Part shown: piece after piece, positions 1-7,629 of the stretch
Position numbering within the stretch: position 1 is the first letter of the stretch
Layout: every line of letters begins with the position of its first letter
Position numbers and translations under genes: made by a program
Assembly (NCBI RefSeq): GCF_019429485.1
Contig: NZ_JAHXZN010000002.1
Span: forward strand, 310,001 to 374,000
DNA: 64,000 nt
DNA from: Sphingomonas citri
GTDB lineage: Bacteria > Pseudomonadota > Alphaproteobacteria > Sphingomonadales > Sphingomonadaceae
Direction of reading: 5' to 3'
Notes under the pieces: model-generated
Told to the model about the DNA's origin: nothing
The model's input: the letters and a program-made list of their open reading frames with translations, nothing else
Databases searched by the model: none

Positions 1-1453
1 CCGCCGCGGCGTAGAGCTGGACGTCGCTGGCGAAGGTCGGGCCATAGGCCGAGTGCGGGCCGCCGTGAATCTCGAGGATCAGCGGCACGCGCTGCCCCGC
101 GGCGCGCGTCGGCGGCGTGGCGAGCCAGGCGTCGATCGCGCGGCCATCGGGCGCGGTGACGCTCAGCTTGCGGACGGGGGCGAGCGTCTTGGCGGCGGTC
201 ATCACCGCGTTGAGCTGGGTCAGCCGGCGCGGCCTGCCGCCGGCGAGGACCCAGACGTCGGCCGGCGCGCCCGCGTCACCGCCGGTGTAGGCGACGGTGC
301 CGTCGCGCGAGACCGAGAAGTCGCCGCCGGTATAGGGCCGGTCGAGCCCGCTGCCCTGGAGATTGTCGGCGATCACGCTGAGCTTGCCGTCGGTGCCGAC
401 GCGCGCGAGCTTGCGCTGGCCGCGGTCGTCGTAACTGGCGTAGAGGCTGCGCCCGTCGCGCGCCCATTGCACGTCCTCGACGCTGCGATCGAGCGACGCG
501 GTGAGCGAGCGTGGCGCGCCGCCGTCGGCCCCGCCGACGTAGAGCTGCGCGTCCTCATAGCCGCGGCGCTTGTCGTCGAAGCCGATCCAAGCGACTCGCT
601 GGCCGTCGGGCGAGACGCGCGCGTTGGCATCCGGCCCCTGGCGCGTGGTCAGCGCGGTGACCGCGCCGGTGGCGAGGTCGACCGACTGGACGTCGGTGTT
701 GAGCACCTCGCGCTCGGTGTCGCCGGCCCGGATCGCCGCGAACAGGATCCGGCGTCCGTCGGGGCTCCACGCCAGCGGGCCATCGTCGTCGAAGCGACCG
801 AAGGTGAGCTGGCGCGCCGCGCCGCCGTCCGCCGCGACGACGAACAGGTGCGCATAGCCGGGCTTGCGATAGCCGGGGCCGTCGTTGCGATAGGTGACGC
901 GGTCGATCACCTCCAGCCCCGGCGCCCATTTCGCGCCCTCGGGCTTGGCAGGCGCCTTGCCGAGCGTGGTGCCCTCGCCCGCGACATTGGCGACATAGGC
1001 GAGGCGGGTGCCGTCGGGCGACCAGGCGAGCGCGCTCGGGTCGCCGGGCAGCGAGGTGACGCGCGCGCTGCTGCCCGTCGCGAGCCAGCGCACGAACAGC
1101 TGCGACTGGTCGCCGTCACCCGCGACATAGGCGATCCGCGTGCCGTCGGGCGACCAGCGCGGCGAACTGCCCGAGGTGGCGAACGGGGTCTGGCGCCCGC
1201 TGGCGACGTCGACCAGCCACAGCGAGGAAGCCATGCGGTCGGTCATGATGTCGCCCGAGCGGCGGACGTAGACGATCGTCTTCCCATCCGGGCTGATCTG
1301 CGGGTCGCTCGCGACCGACAGGCCGAACAGGTCGGCGCCGGTGAAGAGGCGGGTGGGACCGTCCGCCGTGGCGGCGCGGGGCGGCTGCTGCGCGGCGGCG
1401 GGGGCGGCGAGCAGAGCGAGGCAGAGAGCGAGACGGGAGAGCGCTGGACGCAC
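1..1453 (-). CDS. S9 family peptidase (acylaminoacyl-peptidase / DPP IV-like), 3' end outside the window
   Basis: About 484 N-terminal residues are visible and the frame stays open to the left edge. A GTG at 1453 opens a clear signal peptide (MRPALSRLALCLALLAAPAA, then AQQ), so the enzyme is exported. The body is a series of WD40/PD40-like propeller repeats with the recurring pattern SPDGxxIxY/F (for example QISPDGKTIVYVRRSG and AWSPDGRRILFAA). The last visible residues, VPLILEIHGGPHSAYG, are the start of the alpha/beta-hydrolase domain of S9 serine peptidases. The catalytic Ser, Asp and His lie beyond the edge and cannot be checked. The family cleaves short peptides from the N-terminus or removes blocked N-terminal residues. 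An ATG 45 bases upstream is out of frame, which is why GTG was chosen. The family call is strong; the exact specificity is unknown. Confidence 0.85.
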   Translation of the reverse strand, partial: MRPALSRLALCLALLAAPAAAQQPPRAATADGPTRLFTGADLFGLSVASDPQISPDGKTIVYVRRSGDIMTDRMASSLWLVDVASGRQTPFATSGSSPRWSPDGTRIAYVAGDGDQSQLFVRWLATGSSARVTSLPGDPSALAWSPDGTRLAYVANVAGEGTTLGKAPAKPEGAKWAPGLEVIDRVTYRNDGPGYRKPGYAHLFVVAADGGAARQLTFGRFDDDGPLAWSPDGRRILFAAIRAGDTEREVLNTDVQSVDLATGAVTALTTRQGPDANARVSPDGQRVAWIGFDDKRRGYEDAQLYVGGADGGAPRSLTASLDRSVEDVQWARDGRSLYASYDDRGQRKLARVGTDGKLSVIADNLQGSGLDRPYTGGDFSVSRDGTVAYTGGDAGAPADVWVLAGGRPRRLTQLNAVMTAAKTLAPVRKLSVTAPDGRAIDAWLATPPTRAAGQRVPLILEIHGGPHSAYGPTFASDVQLYAAA

Positions 1454-1891
1454 GATGAGGACGACTCCGCGGGGGATGGGACGGGCGCGATCATGGACGA
1501 AAGTATCGGCGGCGCAATGAGGCGGGTGGGTGAGGTTTGAGGCGAAGTGGAAGGCGCGAGGAGAAGCCCTCTTATAAGGAGCGGCGTCCTATCCCGAGCG
1601 CGAGCGTGCCCCGGCGAAGGCCGGGGCCCAGGTAGGGACGTGAGTGGCTCTCACACCGGGCTTCCCAACTGGGCCCCGGCCTCCGCCGGGGCACGCGCTC
1701 GCGATGGCGAATGCTCCCGACGGACGGCCGGACACGCGCTGCGGTAGATCATGAAACGAGTTCGGCATGAGGTCCGAGCGGGCGGCGCGACCTCCTGCTC
1801 CCCGCCCCGCCCCATATCGGCGGCGCCCCCTTCCCTCCCGCCCCGCCTCTGTTACGCTCCTCGCAACGACGAACATCGGGAGGGAACGGGC
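1454..1891. other. 438-base intergenic region with one REP doublet
   Basis: This gap lies between the divergent S9 peptidase and MFS genes, so it should hold both promoters. Apart from the palindromic repeat at about 1600-1701 I see no convincing gene. The short open frames across it have no ribosome binding site or recognisable product. No clear -35/-10 pair was found. Confidence 0.6.
1600..1701. repeat. REP doublet, family 1 (CCCCGGC-GCCGGGG arms)
   Basis: Two short palindromic arms face each other around a spacer: GCCCCGGCGAAGGCCGGGGC, followed by CCAG, and then AACTGGGCCCCGGC with CTCCGCCGGGGCAC. The outer flanks also pair (CGAGCGTGCCCCGG with CCGGGGCACGCGCTCG), so the whole unit could fold as one long hairpin. 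The same doublet, including the conserved CCCAACT/CTGGGCC junction, occurs twice inside the GH13 gene at 9243-9450. Confidence 0.8.
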
Positions 1892-3442
1892 ATGACCCCG
1901 GACGGCGACCAGCGCGCGAGCGGCTATGCGTGGTACGTGCTCGCGGTCCTGTTCGTCGTCTACATCCTCAATTTCGTCGACCGGCAGGTGATCTCGATCC
2001 TCGCCGAGGACATTAAGCGCGATCTCCACCTGCGCGACGAGGACCTGGGCTTCCTCTACGGCACCGCCTTCGGCGTCTTCTACGCGCTGTTCGGCATCCC
2101 GCTCGGCCGCCTCGCCGACAGCTGGCACCGCGTGCGGCTGATGACGGTGGGGCTGGCGCTGTGGTCGACCATGACCGCGCTCTCCGGCCTGGCGAGCGGG
2201 GGCGCGCAGCTCGCCGCCGCGCGCGTCGGCGTGGGGGTCGGCGAGGCCACCGCGTCGCCCTCGGCCTATTCGCTGATCTCGGACTATTTCCCGCGCAAGC
2301 TGCGCGCCACCGCGCTGTCGATCTACTCGGCGGGCATCTATGTCGGCGGGGGCTGCTCGCTGCTGGTCGGCGGGCTGGTGGTGCAGCATTGGCAGCGCGC
2401 CTTCCCGACCGACCCGCCGCTCGGGCTCGCCGGCTGGCAGGCGGCCTTCCTCGCGGTCGGGCTGCCCGGCCTGCTGCTCGCCGCGCTGGTGGCGACGCTG
2501 CGCGAGCCGGTGCGCGGCGCGGTCGAGGGGCTGCCCCCGCCGCCGGCGCATCCCGCGCCGTTCCGCGCCTTCGGCAGCGAACTGCTGACGATCCTGCCCC
2601 CGCTCACGCTGATCGCGGCGGCGCGGCGCGGGGTCGGCGCGCTGGCGGCCAATCTCGTCGCGCTCGCTGCGGTGGTCGCGGCGGTGGCGCTGCTGCAAGC
2701 GCTGGGCGAGCCGCTGCCGCAATGGATCGCGGTCGGCACCGGCGTCTACGCGGTCTTCTCCTGGGCAAGCGCGCTGCGCCGGCGCGACCCGCCGACCTTC
2801 GCGCTGATCGTCGGCACACCCGCCTTCCTGTGCGTGGTGGTGGCCTATGGGCTCAACGCCTTCCTGAGCTACGCCGCCTCCTTCTGGGCGGCGCCTTACG
2901 CGATGCGCGCGCTCGCGGTGTCGCCGGCAGAGGCCGGGTTGATCCTGGGCGGGGGCGCGGCGCTGTCGGGCTTCCTCGGGGTGACGAGCGGCGGGCTGAT
3001 CGCGGACCGGCTGCGGCGGACCAATCCGTCCGGGCGACTGGTGCCGGTGCTGTGCGGCGCGGTGCTGCCGGTGCCCTTCCTCGTGATCGGCTTCACCGCG
3101 AGCGCGCCGCTGACGCTCTATCTGTGCCTATTCACGTCGCAATATCTGGCGAGCTGGGGTCTCGGCTCGGCCGCGGCGGCGACGCAGGACCTGGTGCTGC
3201 CGCGGATGCGCGGTACGGCGACGGCCACCTTCTTCATCGGCACGACTCTGCTCGGGCTGGCGCTCGGGCCGTATCTGGCGGGGCGGATCTCGACGCTGAG
3301 CGGCAGCCTGTCGACCGGGATGCTGGCGCTGCTCGCGGTGGTGCCGCTGGGCGTGGCGGCGGGCTTGGCGGCGTACCGGCTGGTGCCCGAGGCGGAGCGG
3401 ACCCGCGAGGCGCGGGCGCGGGCGGCGGGGGAGCTGGGGTGA
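1892..3442 (+). CDS. MFS transporter, Spinster-like family
   Basis: This is a 516-residue integral inner-membrane protein. The start is the ATG at 1892, which has a good ribosome binding site (GGGAGGGAAC); the frame opens 141 bases earlier but that part is not protein-like. The N-terminus YAWYVLAVLFVVYILNFVDR and the loop GRLADSWHRVR between helices 2 and 3 are MFS signatures. RVGVGVGEA in helix 4 followed by SDYFPRKLRATA is typical of the Spinster-type transporters frequent in sphingomonads. Two extra hydrophobic segments between the halves (about residues 235-290) give more than the canonical 12 helices. The substrate cannot be read from the sequence. It is transcribed alone, with repeats on both sides. 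Confidence 0.85.
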   Translation: MTPDGDQRASGYAWYVLAVLFVVYILNFVDRQVISILAEDIKRDLHLRDEDLGFLYGTAFGVFYALFGIPLGRLADSWHRVRLMTVGLALWSTMTALSGLASGGAQLAAARVGVGVGEATASPSAYSLISDYFPRKLRATALSIYSAGIYVGGGCSLLVGGLVVQHWQRAFPTDPPLGLAGWQAAFLAVGLPGLLLAALVATLREPVRGAVEGLPPPPAHPAPFRAFGSELLTILPPLTLIAAARRGVGALAANLVALAAVVAAVALLQALGEPLPQWIAVGTGVYAVFSWASALRRRDPPTFALIVGTPAFLCVVVAYGLNAFLSYAASFWAAPYAMRALAVSPAEAGLILGGGAALSGFLGVTSGGLIADRLRRTNPSGRLVPVLCGAVLPVPFLVIGFTASAPLTLYLCLFTSQYLASWGLGSAAAATQDLVLPRMRGTATATFFIGTTLLGLALGPYLAGRISTLSGSLSTGMLALLAVVPLGVAAGLAAYRLVPEAERTREARARAAGELG

Positions 3443-3498
3443 GGCGGCGGGGGTACGTCGTCTATCTCTCTTCGCCACCCGCGCGCCCCTCACGCATT

Positions 3499-3686
3499 GG
3501 CGTCATCCTGAACTGGTTTCAGGATCCACCGTCCCGCGAGCGCCTCGGCGTCTGAGTGTGCGACACGGTGGATCCTGAGACGAGCTCAGGATGACGCCAG
3601 TGGGAGCGGGCCGATGCGCCGCAGGAACATCGGCACCTGAGTTCGCGGCACGGTGGATCCTGAAGACGAGCTCAGGATGACGCCAG
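3499..3686. repeat. REP, family 2 (GTCATCCTGA...TCAGGATGAC), full unit plus extra half
   Basis: A full unit (3499-3600) carries GGCGTCATCCTGA, an internal TTTCAGGATCCACC, the marker GACACGGTGGATCCTGAGA, and closes with CTCAGGATGACGCCA. The second arm is repeated at about 3649-3686 (GCACGGTGGATCCTGAAGA to AGGATGACGCCAG). It lies between the convergent MFS and sodC genes, where it may help block read-through. Related copies are at 12947, 31779 and, decayed, 51387. Confidence 0.8.
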
Positions 3687-3692
3687 CGAGAA

Positions 3693-3713
3693 GGGACCGG
3701 CGTTACCGGCCCC
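3693..3713 (-). terminator. possible weak terminator of sodC
   Basis: On the minus strand GGGGCCGG-TAACG-CCGGTCCC forms a stem of about eight pairs with one mismatch, starting five bases after the sodC stop codon. Only a short TTCT follows, so termination would be weak or Rho-assisted. Confidence 0.3.
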
Positions 3714-3717
3714 TCCC

Positions 3718-4260
3718 TCACCCCGCCTGGAACACGCCGCAGGCGATGCGCGCGCCCGAGTTGCCGCTCGGATCGGTCTTCAGATCATCCTGCCCGGCGT
3801 GGATCACCATCGCGGCGCCGTCGGCGTCGAGCAGCCCGGCCATGGTCGCGCCCGGGATCGTCGCACCGATCGTGCCGCGGCCGTCGTTGCCGATGACGAG
3901 GTTGGGCAGGTCGCCCTGGTGCGGCCCCTGCGGGTTCATCGTGCCGTGCTTCATCTGCGTCGGGTTCCAGTGGCCGCCCGCGCTCTCGAAGCCCGGCGGA
4001 TCGCAGCGGCCGACCATATGGACGTGCGCGCCGTGGGTGCCCGACGGCATGCCGCTGGCGTCCACGGTGAAGCGCAGCCCGCCCGCCACCTCGGTCGCGG
4101 TGGCACGGCCGGCCGGCGCGCCCGTCGCGGTGGCGAGCTGCGCGGTGGCGCTGGCACCGCCCGCGACCGGCGCGCCCGTGTCCATCTTCGCCTGGTCGTT
4201 GCACGCGGCGAGCGCCAGCGTCGCCAGCCCCACCGTCGTCATCGCCGTGATCCGTCGCAT
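3718..4260 (-). CDS. sodC: Cu/Zn superoxide dismutase, periplasmic lipoprotein
   Basis: This is a 180-residue SodC that converts superoxide to hydrogen peroxide and oxygen in the periplasm. The signal sequence ends in the lipobox LALAAC (Cys20), so it should be lipid-anchored. The metal-binding His residues sit in family order: GTHGAHVHM, GGHWNP, GPHQGDL and VIHAGQDD. The disulfide-forming cysteines are in GRCDPPG and ARIACGVFQ. The length and the N-terminal low-complexity linker (about residues 21-50) fit bacterial SodC. A promoter-like GGAAC-N17-GGTT lies about 45 bases upstream of the start, suggesting general stress control. The neighbouring inositol gene is on the same strand upstream, but the 88-base gap with this promoter suggests separate transcription. 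Confidence 0.95.
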   Translation of the reverse strand: MRRITAMTTVGLATLALAACNDQAKMDTGAPVAGGASATAQLATATGAPAGRATATEVAGGLRFTVDASGMPSGTHGAHVHMVGRCDPPGFESAGGHWNPTQMKHGTMNPQGPHQGDLPNLVIGNDGRGTIGATIPGATMAGLLDADGAAMVIHAGQDDLKTDPSGNSGARIACGVFQAG

Positions 4261-4304
4261 CGCTCGCTCCCTAAATCTCGCTGATCCATGTTCTTGCCGC
4301 AGGC

Positions 4305-4330
4305 AACCCGCGGGCCGCGCGCGCGGTTCC
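4305..4330 (-). promoter_or_regulatory. EcfG-type (general stress) promoter candidate for sodC
   Basis: On the minus strand GGAAC (4330-4326) is followed by 17 bases and then GGTT (4308-4305). This matches the alphaproteobacterial EcfG consensus GGAAC-N16/17-(C/G)GTT. The element ends about 45 bases before the sodC ATG, a normal leader length. The flanks are very GC-rich, so chance occurrence is not excluded. The same arrangement occurs before the hydrolase at 59237-59262. Confidence 0.45.
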
Positions 4331-4348
4331 GCGCCCGACCGGCTTGGG

Positions 4349-5233
4349 TCAGCGGTGCCCGTGCGCGATCAGCGCGGTCATCCGCCGCCCGACATAGGCA
4401 GCCTGCACGATCGCGAGCACCAGCACCACGTTGAGCACCACGATCTCGATCAGGAAGAACCACAGCGGCGTTCCCGCGAACATGCTGAGTCCGAGCAGGA
4501 TCGTGCGCGGGTTGGCGCCGAGCACCGCGGCGGCGGGCAGCAGCTTGCGCCCCTGCTCGCGCGCGATCTGCGCGATGCGGCGGCGTTCGGGCGGGTCAGC
4601 GGCGGCGCTTGCCACCAGCGCGTTCACCACCTGCGTCGGCCCTGACATCTTGTGCCACGCCCAGAGATAGAGGCCGGACAGCTTCACACCGATGCCGTCG
4701 CCGCCGGACTTGGCGGTCTGCAGCCACGGCACGTCATAGGCCCACCATTGATAGGTGCGGCGCTGGCTCTCGGCGAAGACCGACTGCACCGCGCGGCTCA
4801 CCCCCGCGAGCAGCACGATCGGCCAGGCGACCCAGCCGATGCGGTCGTCCATCGCCGCACCCAGCAGCGTGTACATCACCGCGTGACCGGCATAGTCGCA
4901 CAGCCCGTCGACGATCTCGCCCGAGGGCGAGGCGCGGCCCGACAGCCGCGCCAGCGCGCCGTCGGCGCCGTCCACCACGTGCCACAGGCAGTGGAGCAGG
5001 AAACCGAGCGCGATCGCCGCTGGCGTGCCCACCCGCGCGTACAGGACCGCCGCCGCCATCACCATCAGCGCGCCTGCGATCGAGACCATGTTCGGCGTCA
5101 CCGGCGTGGGCACCAGCGCGCGCGCCAGCAGGTGCGCCAGCGGGTGATAAATCGTCCTGTTCAGAAAGCCTTGTAGCTCGCGCGGCTTCCCCGCCACAGC
5201 CGGTTCGGAATCGTTCACGCGTTCCTCGTGCAT
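4349..5233 (-). CDS. CDP-alcohol phosphatidyltransferase family protein, probable inositol-phosphate transferase
   Basis: This is a 294-residue membrane protein with the complete CDP-alcohol phosphotransferase signature DGx2ARx8Gx3Dx3D at residues 91-113 (DGALAR, then G, D and D at the right spacing). The enzyme transfers a phospho-alcohol from a CDP carrier at the membrane surface. Several hydrophobic helices flank the motif. The start at 5233 (MHEERVND) was preferred over 5293, which would run into the shared upstream region. Its divergent neighbours are inositol-1-phosphate synthase and a cytidylyltransferase-like protein. That context suggests the role of DIPPS, which condenses CDP-inositol with inositol-phosphate, or of an inositol-phospholipid synthase. 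The family is certain; the substrate is inference. Confidence 0.8.
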   Translation of the reverse strand: MHEERVNDSEPAVAGKPRELQGFLNRTIYHPLAHLLARALVPTPVTPNMVSIAGALMVMAAAVLYARVGTPAAIALGFLLHCLWHVVDGADGALARLSGRASPSGEIVDGLCDYAGHAVMYTLLGAAMDDRIGWVAWPIVLLAGVSRAVQSVFAESQRRTYQWWAYDVPWLQTAKSGGDGIGVKLSGLYLWAWHKMSGPTQVVNALVASAAADPPERRRIAQIAREQGRKLLPAAAVLGANPRTILLGLSMFAGTPLWFFLIEIVVLNVVLVLAIVQAAYVGRRMTALIAHGHR

Positions 5234-5277
5234 TTGCCCCGGCGCGCCTATACAGGCGATCGGTCCGCTTGACAGTT

Positions 5278-5313
5278 GCCACGTATCTGTCACGAAGCGG
5301 CAACGTATATGTC
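5278..5313. promoter_or_regulatory. direct-repeat operator candidate between the divergent inositol genes
   Basis: GCCACGTATCTGTC (5278-5291) recurs as GCAACGTATATGTC (5300-5313), 12 of 14 bases identical. The two copies start 22 bases apart, about two helical turns, so a regulator could bind both on one face. They lie between the start of the CDP-alcohol transferase (5233) and that of ino1 (5348). No convincing -35/-10 pair is visible, although TTGACA occurs at 5269. Confidence 0.35.
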
Positions 5314-5347
5314 TTCAGCTCGGCTAGGGGCCGACAAGTGGGGTAGA

Positions 5348-6454
5348 ATGGCTTCGATCAAGGTGGCGGTCATCGGGGTTGGGAACTGCGCGAGCAGCCT
5401 CGTGCAGGGCAAATACCACTATGCCGGCAGCAACACCGCCGCCGGTCTGATCCACGAGGAGATCGGCGGCTACAAGGTCGGCGACCTCGATTTCGTCGCG
5501 GCGTTCGACGTCGATTCGCGCAAGGTCGGGCTCGACCTCGGCGAGGCGATCTTCGCCAAGCCGAACTGCACCAAGGTATTCCACGCGGACGTGCCCAAGA
5601 CCGGGACGATCGTGAAGATGGGTGCCAAGCTCGACGGCGTCGCGCCGCACATGCTCACCGCCGCCAACGACCGCGGCTTCGAGATCGACGACACGCGCGA
5701 CGCGGAGAAGGCGGAGATCATCGCCGAGCTCAAGCGCTCGGGCGCCGAGATCCTCGTCAACTTCCTGCCGGTCGGCAGCCAGGAGGCGACCGAATTCTAC
5801 ATGGAGTGCGCGATCGAGGCGGGCCTCGGCGTGGTCAACTGCATGCCGGTGTTCATCGCCTCGCGCCCCGAGTGGGAGAAGAAGTTCGCCGACGCCGGCC
5901 TGCCGATCATCGGCGACGACGTGAAGGCGCAGGTCGGTGCGACGATCGTCCACCGCGTGCTGTCGAACCTGTTCGGCCAGCGCGGCGTGACGATCGATCA
6001 CACCTACCAGCTCAATACCGGCGGCAACACCGACTTCATGAACATGCTCGACCGCAACCGGCTGGCGAGCAAGAAGGAGTCGAAGACCGAGGCGGTGCAG
6101 GCGGTGATCGCCGAGCGGCTGGCGGACGAGAATATCCACGTCGGCCCGTCGGATTACATCCCCTGGCTCGGCGACAACAAGCTTTGCTTCCTCCGCCTCG
6201 AGGGTGACCTGTTCGGCGGCGTGCCGATGAACCTCGAGCTGCGCCTGTCGGTCGAGGATTCGCCCAACTCGGCCGCGGTCGTGGTGGACGCGATCCGCTG
6301 CGTTAAGCTCGGCCTGGAGCGCGGCATCGCCGGTGCGCTCGAGGGTCCGTCGGCGTTCTTCTGCAAGCACCCGCCGCAGCAGGTGACCGACGACGTGGCG
6401 GCGGCGATGACCAACGAGTTCATCCACGCCGACGCGCGCCTCGCCGCCGAGTAA
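5348..6454 (+). CDS. ino1: myo-inositol-1-phosphate synthase
   Basis: A 368-residue NAD-dependent enzyme that isomerises glucose 6-phosphate to L-myo-inositol 1-phosphate, the entry step to all inositol compounds. The N-terminus MASIKVAVIGVGNCASSLVQ is the dinucleotide-binding loop of the short actinobacterial/archaeal type of synthase. Other hallmarks are VNFLPVGSQEAT, GLPIIGDDVKAQVGAT and NTGGNTDFMNM. The ATG at 5348 was chosen because the 24 codons before it are not protein-like and the family starts here. The downstream cytidylyltransferase-like gene begins 10 bases after the stop, so they are an operon. A paired direct repeat upstream may be the operator. Complete and undamaged. Confidence 0.95.
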   Translation: MASIKVAVIGVGNCASSLVQGKYHYAGSNTAAGLIHEEIGGYKVGDLDFVAAFDVDSRKVGLDLGEAIFAKPNCTKVFHADVPKTGTIVKMGAKLDGVAPHMLTAANDRGFEIDDTRDAEKAEIIAELKRSGAEILVNFLPVGSQEATEFYMECAIEAGLGVVNCMPVFIASRPEWEKKFADAGLPIIGDDVKAQVGATIVHRVLSNLFGQRGVTIDHTYQLNTGGNTDFMNMLDRNRLASKKESKTEAVQAVIAERLADENIHVGPSDYIPWLGDNKLCFLRLEGDLFGGVPMNLELRLSVEDSPNSAAVVVDAIRCVKLGLERGIAGALEGPSAFFCKHPPQQVTDDVAAAMTNEFIHADARLAAE

Positions 6455-6464
6455 GGCCTACCCC

Positions 6465-7187
6465 TTGCATGCGCTCATCGTCGCGGCCGGCTATGGCAGC
6501 CGGCTGCGCGCGGTCTCTCCCTCGAAGCCGCTGACGCTCGTGCAGGGCGTGCCGCTGATCGAGCGCGTGCTACGTGCCGCGCTCGACGGTGGCGTCACCG
6601 ACGTGACGGTCGTCACCGGGCACGAGGGCGAGCGGCTGGAGCGTCATCTCGCCGTGGTCGCGGCGACGCTCGACGTGCCGCTGCGCTGCGTGCGCACGTC
6701 CGACTGGTCGCTCGCCAACGGCCATTCGGTGCTGACCGGCGCCGAGGCGATCGGCCCGCGCCGCCACCTGCTGATGATGGCGGACCATCTGCTCGATCCG
6801 GCGCTGATCGCTCGCGTCGTGGCGGCGCCCGCGGCGGCGCTGACGCTCGGCGTCGATCGCCGGCTCGACAATCCCTTGGTCGACCTCGACGACGTCACGC
6901 GCGTGCGTACCGAGGGCGACCGCATCGTCGCGATCGGCAAGCACCTGCCCGACTATGACTGCTACGACACCGGCGTGTTCGCGGTCGACGCGCGCTTCCA
7001 TGACGCGCTGCGCGAGTCGATCGCGGCCGGTGGCAGCGGGTCGATCTCGGCCGGGGTCGAGGCGCTGGCATCGCGCGGCGAGGCGCAGGTGATCGACGTC
7101 GGCGACGCCTGGTGGCTCGACGTCGACGATCCGCGCGCGCTCGACCAGGCCGAGGCCGCGCTGGCGGCGCACCCCCGCGCCGCCTGA
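6465..7187 (+). CDS. nucleotidyltransferase, probable CTP:inositol-1-phosphate cytidylyltransferase (IPCT-like)
   Basis: This is a 240-residue sugar-nucleotidyltransferase fold protein. The pyrophosphorylase loop VAAGYGSRL is at residues 6-14 with the conserved Lys in SPSKPLTL. ANGHS (84-88) and MMADHLLDP (105-112) match the NG-S and DH-DP motifs of inositol-phosphate cytidylyltransferases, followed by NPLVDLDDVTRV and DCYDTGVF. In hyperthermophiles this domain is fused to a CDP-alcohol transferase; here the two are separate proteins on either side of ino1. The predicted reaction is CTP + inositol 1-phosphate to CDP-inositol. The start is a TTG 10 bases after the ino1 stop; the nearby ATG at 6469 is out of frame. 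Another nucleotidyltransferase specificity is possible, but the neighbours favour inositol. Confidence 0.75.
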   Translation: MHALIVAAGYGSRLRAVSPSKPLTLVQGVPLIERVLRAALDGGVTDVTVVTGHEGERLERHLAVVAATLDVPLRCVRTSDWSLANGHSVLTGAEAIGPRRHLLMMADHLLDPALIARVVAAPAAALTLGVDRRLDNPLVDLDDVTRVRTEGDRIVAIGKHLPDYDCYDTGVFAVDARFHDALRESIAAGGSGSISAGVEALASRGEAQVIDVGDAWWLDVDDPRALDQAEAALAAHPRAA

Positions 7188-7215
7188 CAGCAAGAAAATG
7201 TAACCTCGATCAGCG

Positions 7216-7241
7216 GGAACGTGACTGCCCGCTATGCCATT
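7216..7241 (+). promoter_or_regulatory. weak EcfG-like promoter candidate
   Basis: GGAAC (7216-7220), 17 bases, then CATT (7238-7241), where the consensus would be CGTT. It ends 33 bases before the start of the small membrane protein. The spacing and distance are right, but the -10 has a mismatch. Confidence 0.2.
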
Positions 7242-7273
7242 GCCAGCGGCGAGACCCGACGACGAGGACCGCC

Positions 7274-7477
7274 ATGGACACGAACAAGCACGGCTTCTCC
7301 TATCGCAGCTTCGCCGGCTGGCCGGCGCTGCTGGCGATCGCGCTGCTGATCGCGACGGTGCTGTACCTCAACTACGGCCGTGACGCGTCGGCGACGCGGC
7401 TCAAGCCGGCCACCGGCACCGCGCGCGCGATGGCGCTGGCGGCGCAGGGTGGCGAGAAGGTGCCCGAGCGGCCGTAG
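7274..7477 (+). CDS. small single-pass membrane protein, unknown function
   Basis: A 67-residue protein starting at the ATG at 7274 (MDTNKHGFSYRSFAGWPALL), preceded by GACGAGGACC, a plausible ribosome binding site. One hydrophobic helix (about residues 15-33, PALLAIALLIATVLYLN) is followed by a short basic and alanine-rich tail. The frame is open 162 bases further upstream, but that part overlaps the preceding gene in another frame and is not protein-like. I do not recognise the family. A weak EcfG-like element upstream hints at stress induction. It could also be co-transcribed with the inositol genes, from which it is separated by 86 bases. Confidence 0.6.
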   Translation: MDTNKHGFSYRSFAGWPALLAIALLIATVLYLNYGRDASATRLKPATGTARAMALAAQGGEKVPERP

Positions 7478-7497
7478 CGGGAACGCTTGAAGACAAG

Positions 7498-7595
7498 GCT
7501 TCGACGGGCTCAGCCTCCCCTCAGCGCGAACGGCTGGAGATGTCAGGCTTGGTCCTGAGGCATCCGTTCATGCTGAGGAGGGGTCGAGTCCGTCG
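7498..7595. repeat. REP, family 3 (CTTCGA...CTCAGG...CGAACG), decayed copy
   Basis: This stretch contains CTTCGACGGGCTCAGCCTCC, CCTCAGCGCGAACGG and, inverted, TGGTCCTGAGG and CCGTTCATGCTGAGGAGGGG. It is a degenerate version of the large palindrome between rpoB and rpoC at 20320-20436. It lies between the small membrane protein and the convergent sugar transporter gene. Confidence 0.65.
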
Positions 7596-7629
7596 CAGCG
7601 CCGTTGTGAAGCACGTCGCTCACGTCGCC

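Noticed and set aside
3499..3686. CRISPR-like array from the repeated GGTGGATCC blocks
   Set aside because: Only two or three arms per site, inverted rather than direct, with no regular spacers; they are REP elements.
5269..5274. TTGACA as the -35 of an ino1 promoter
   Set aside because: No acceptable -10 lies 16-18 bases downstream; the TATATG at 5306 is about 31 bases away.
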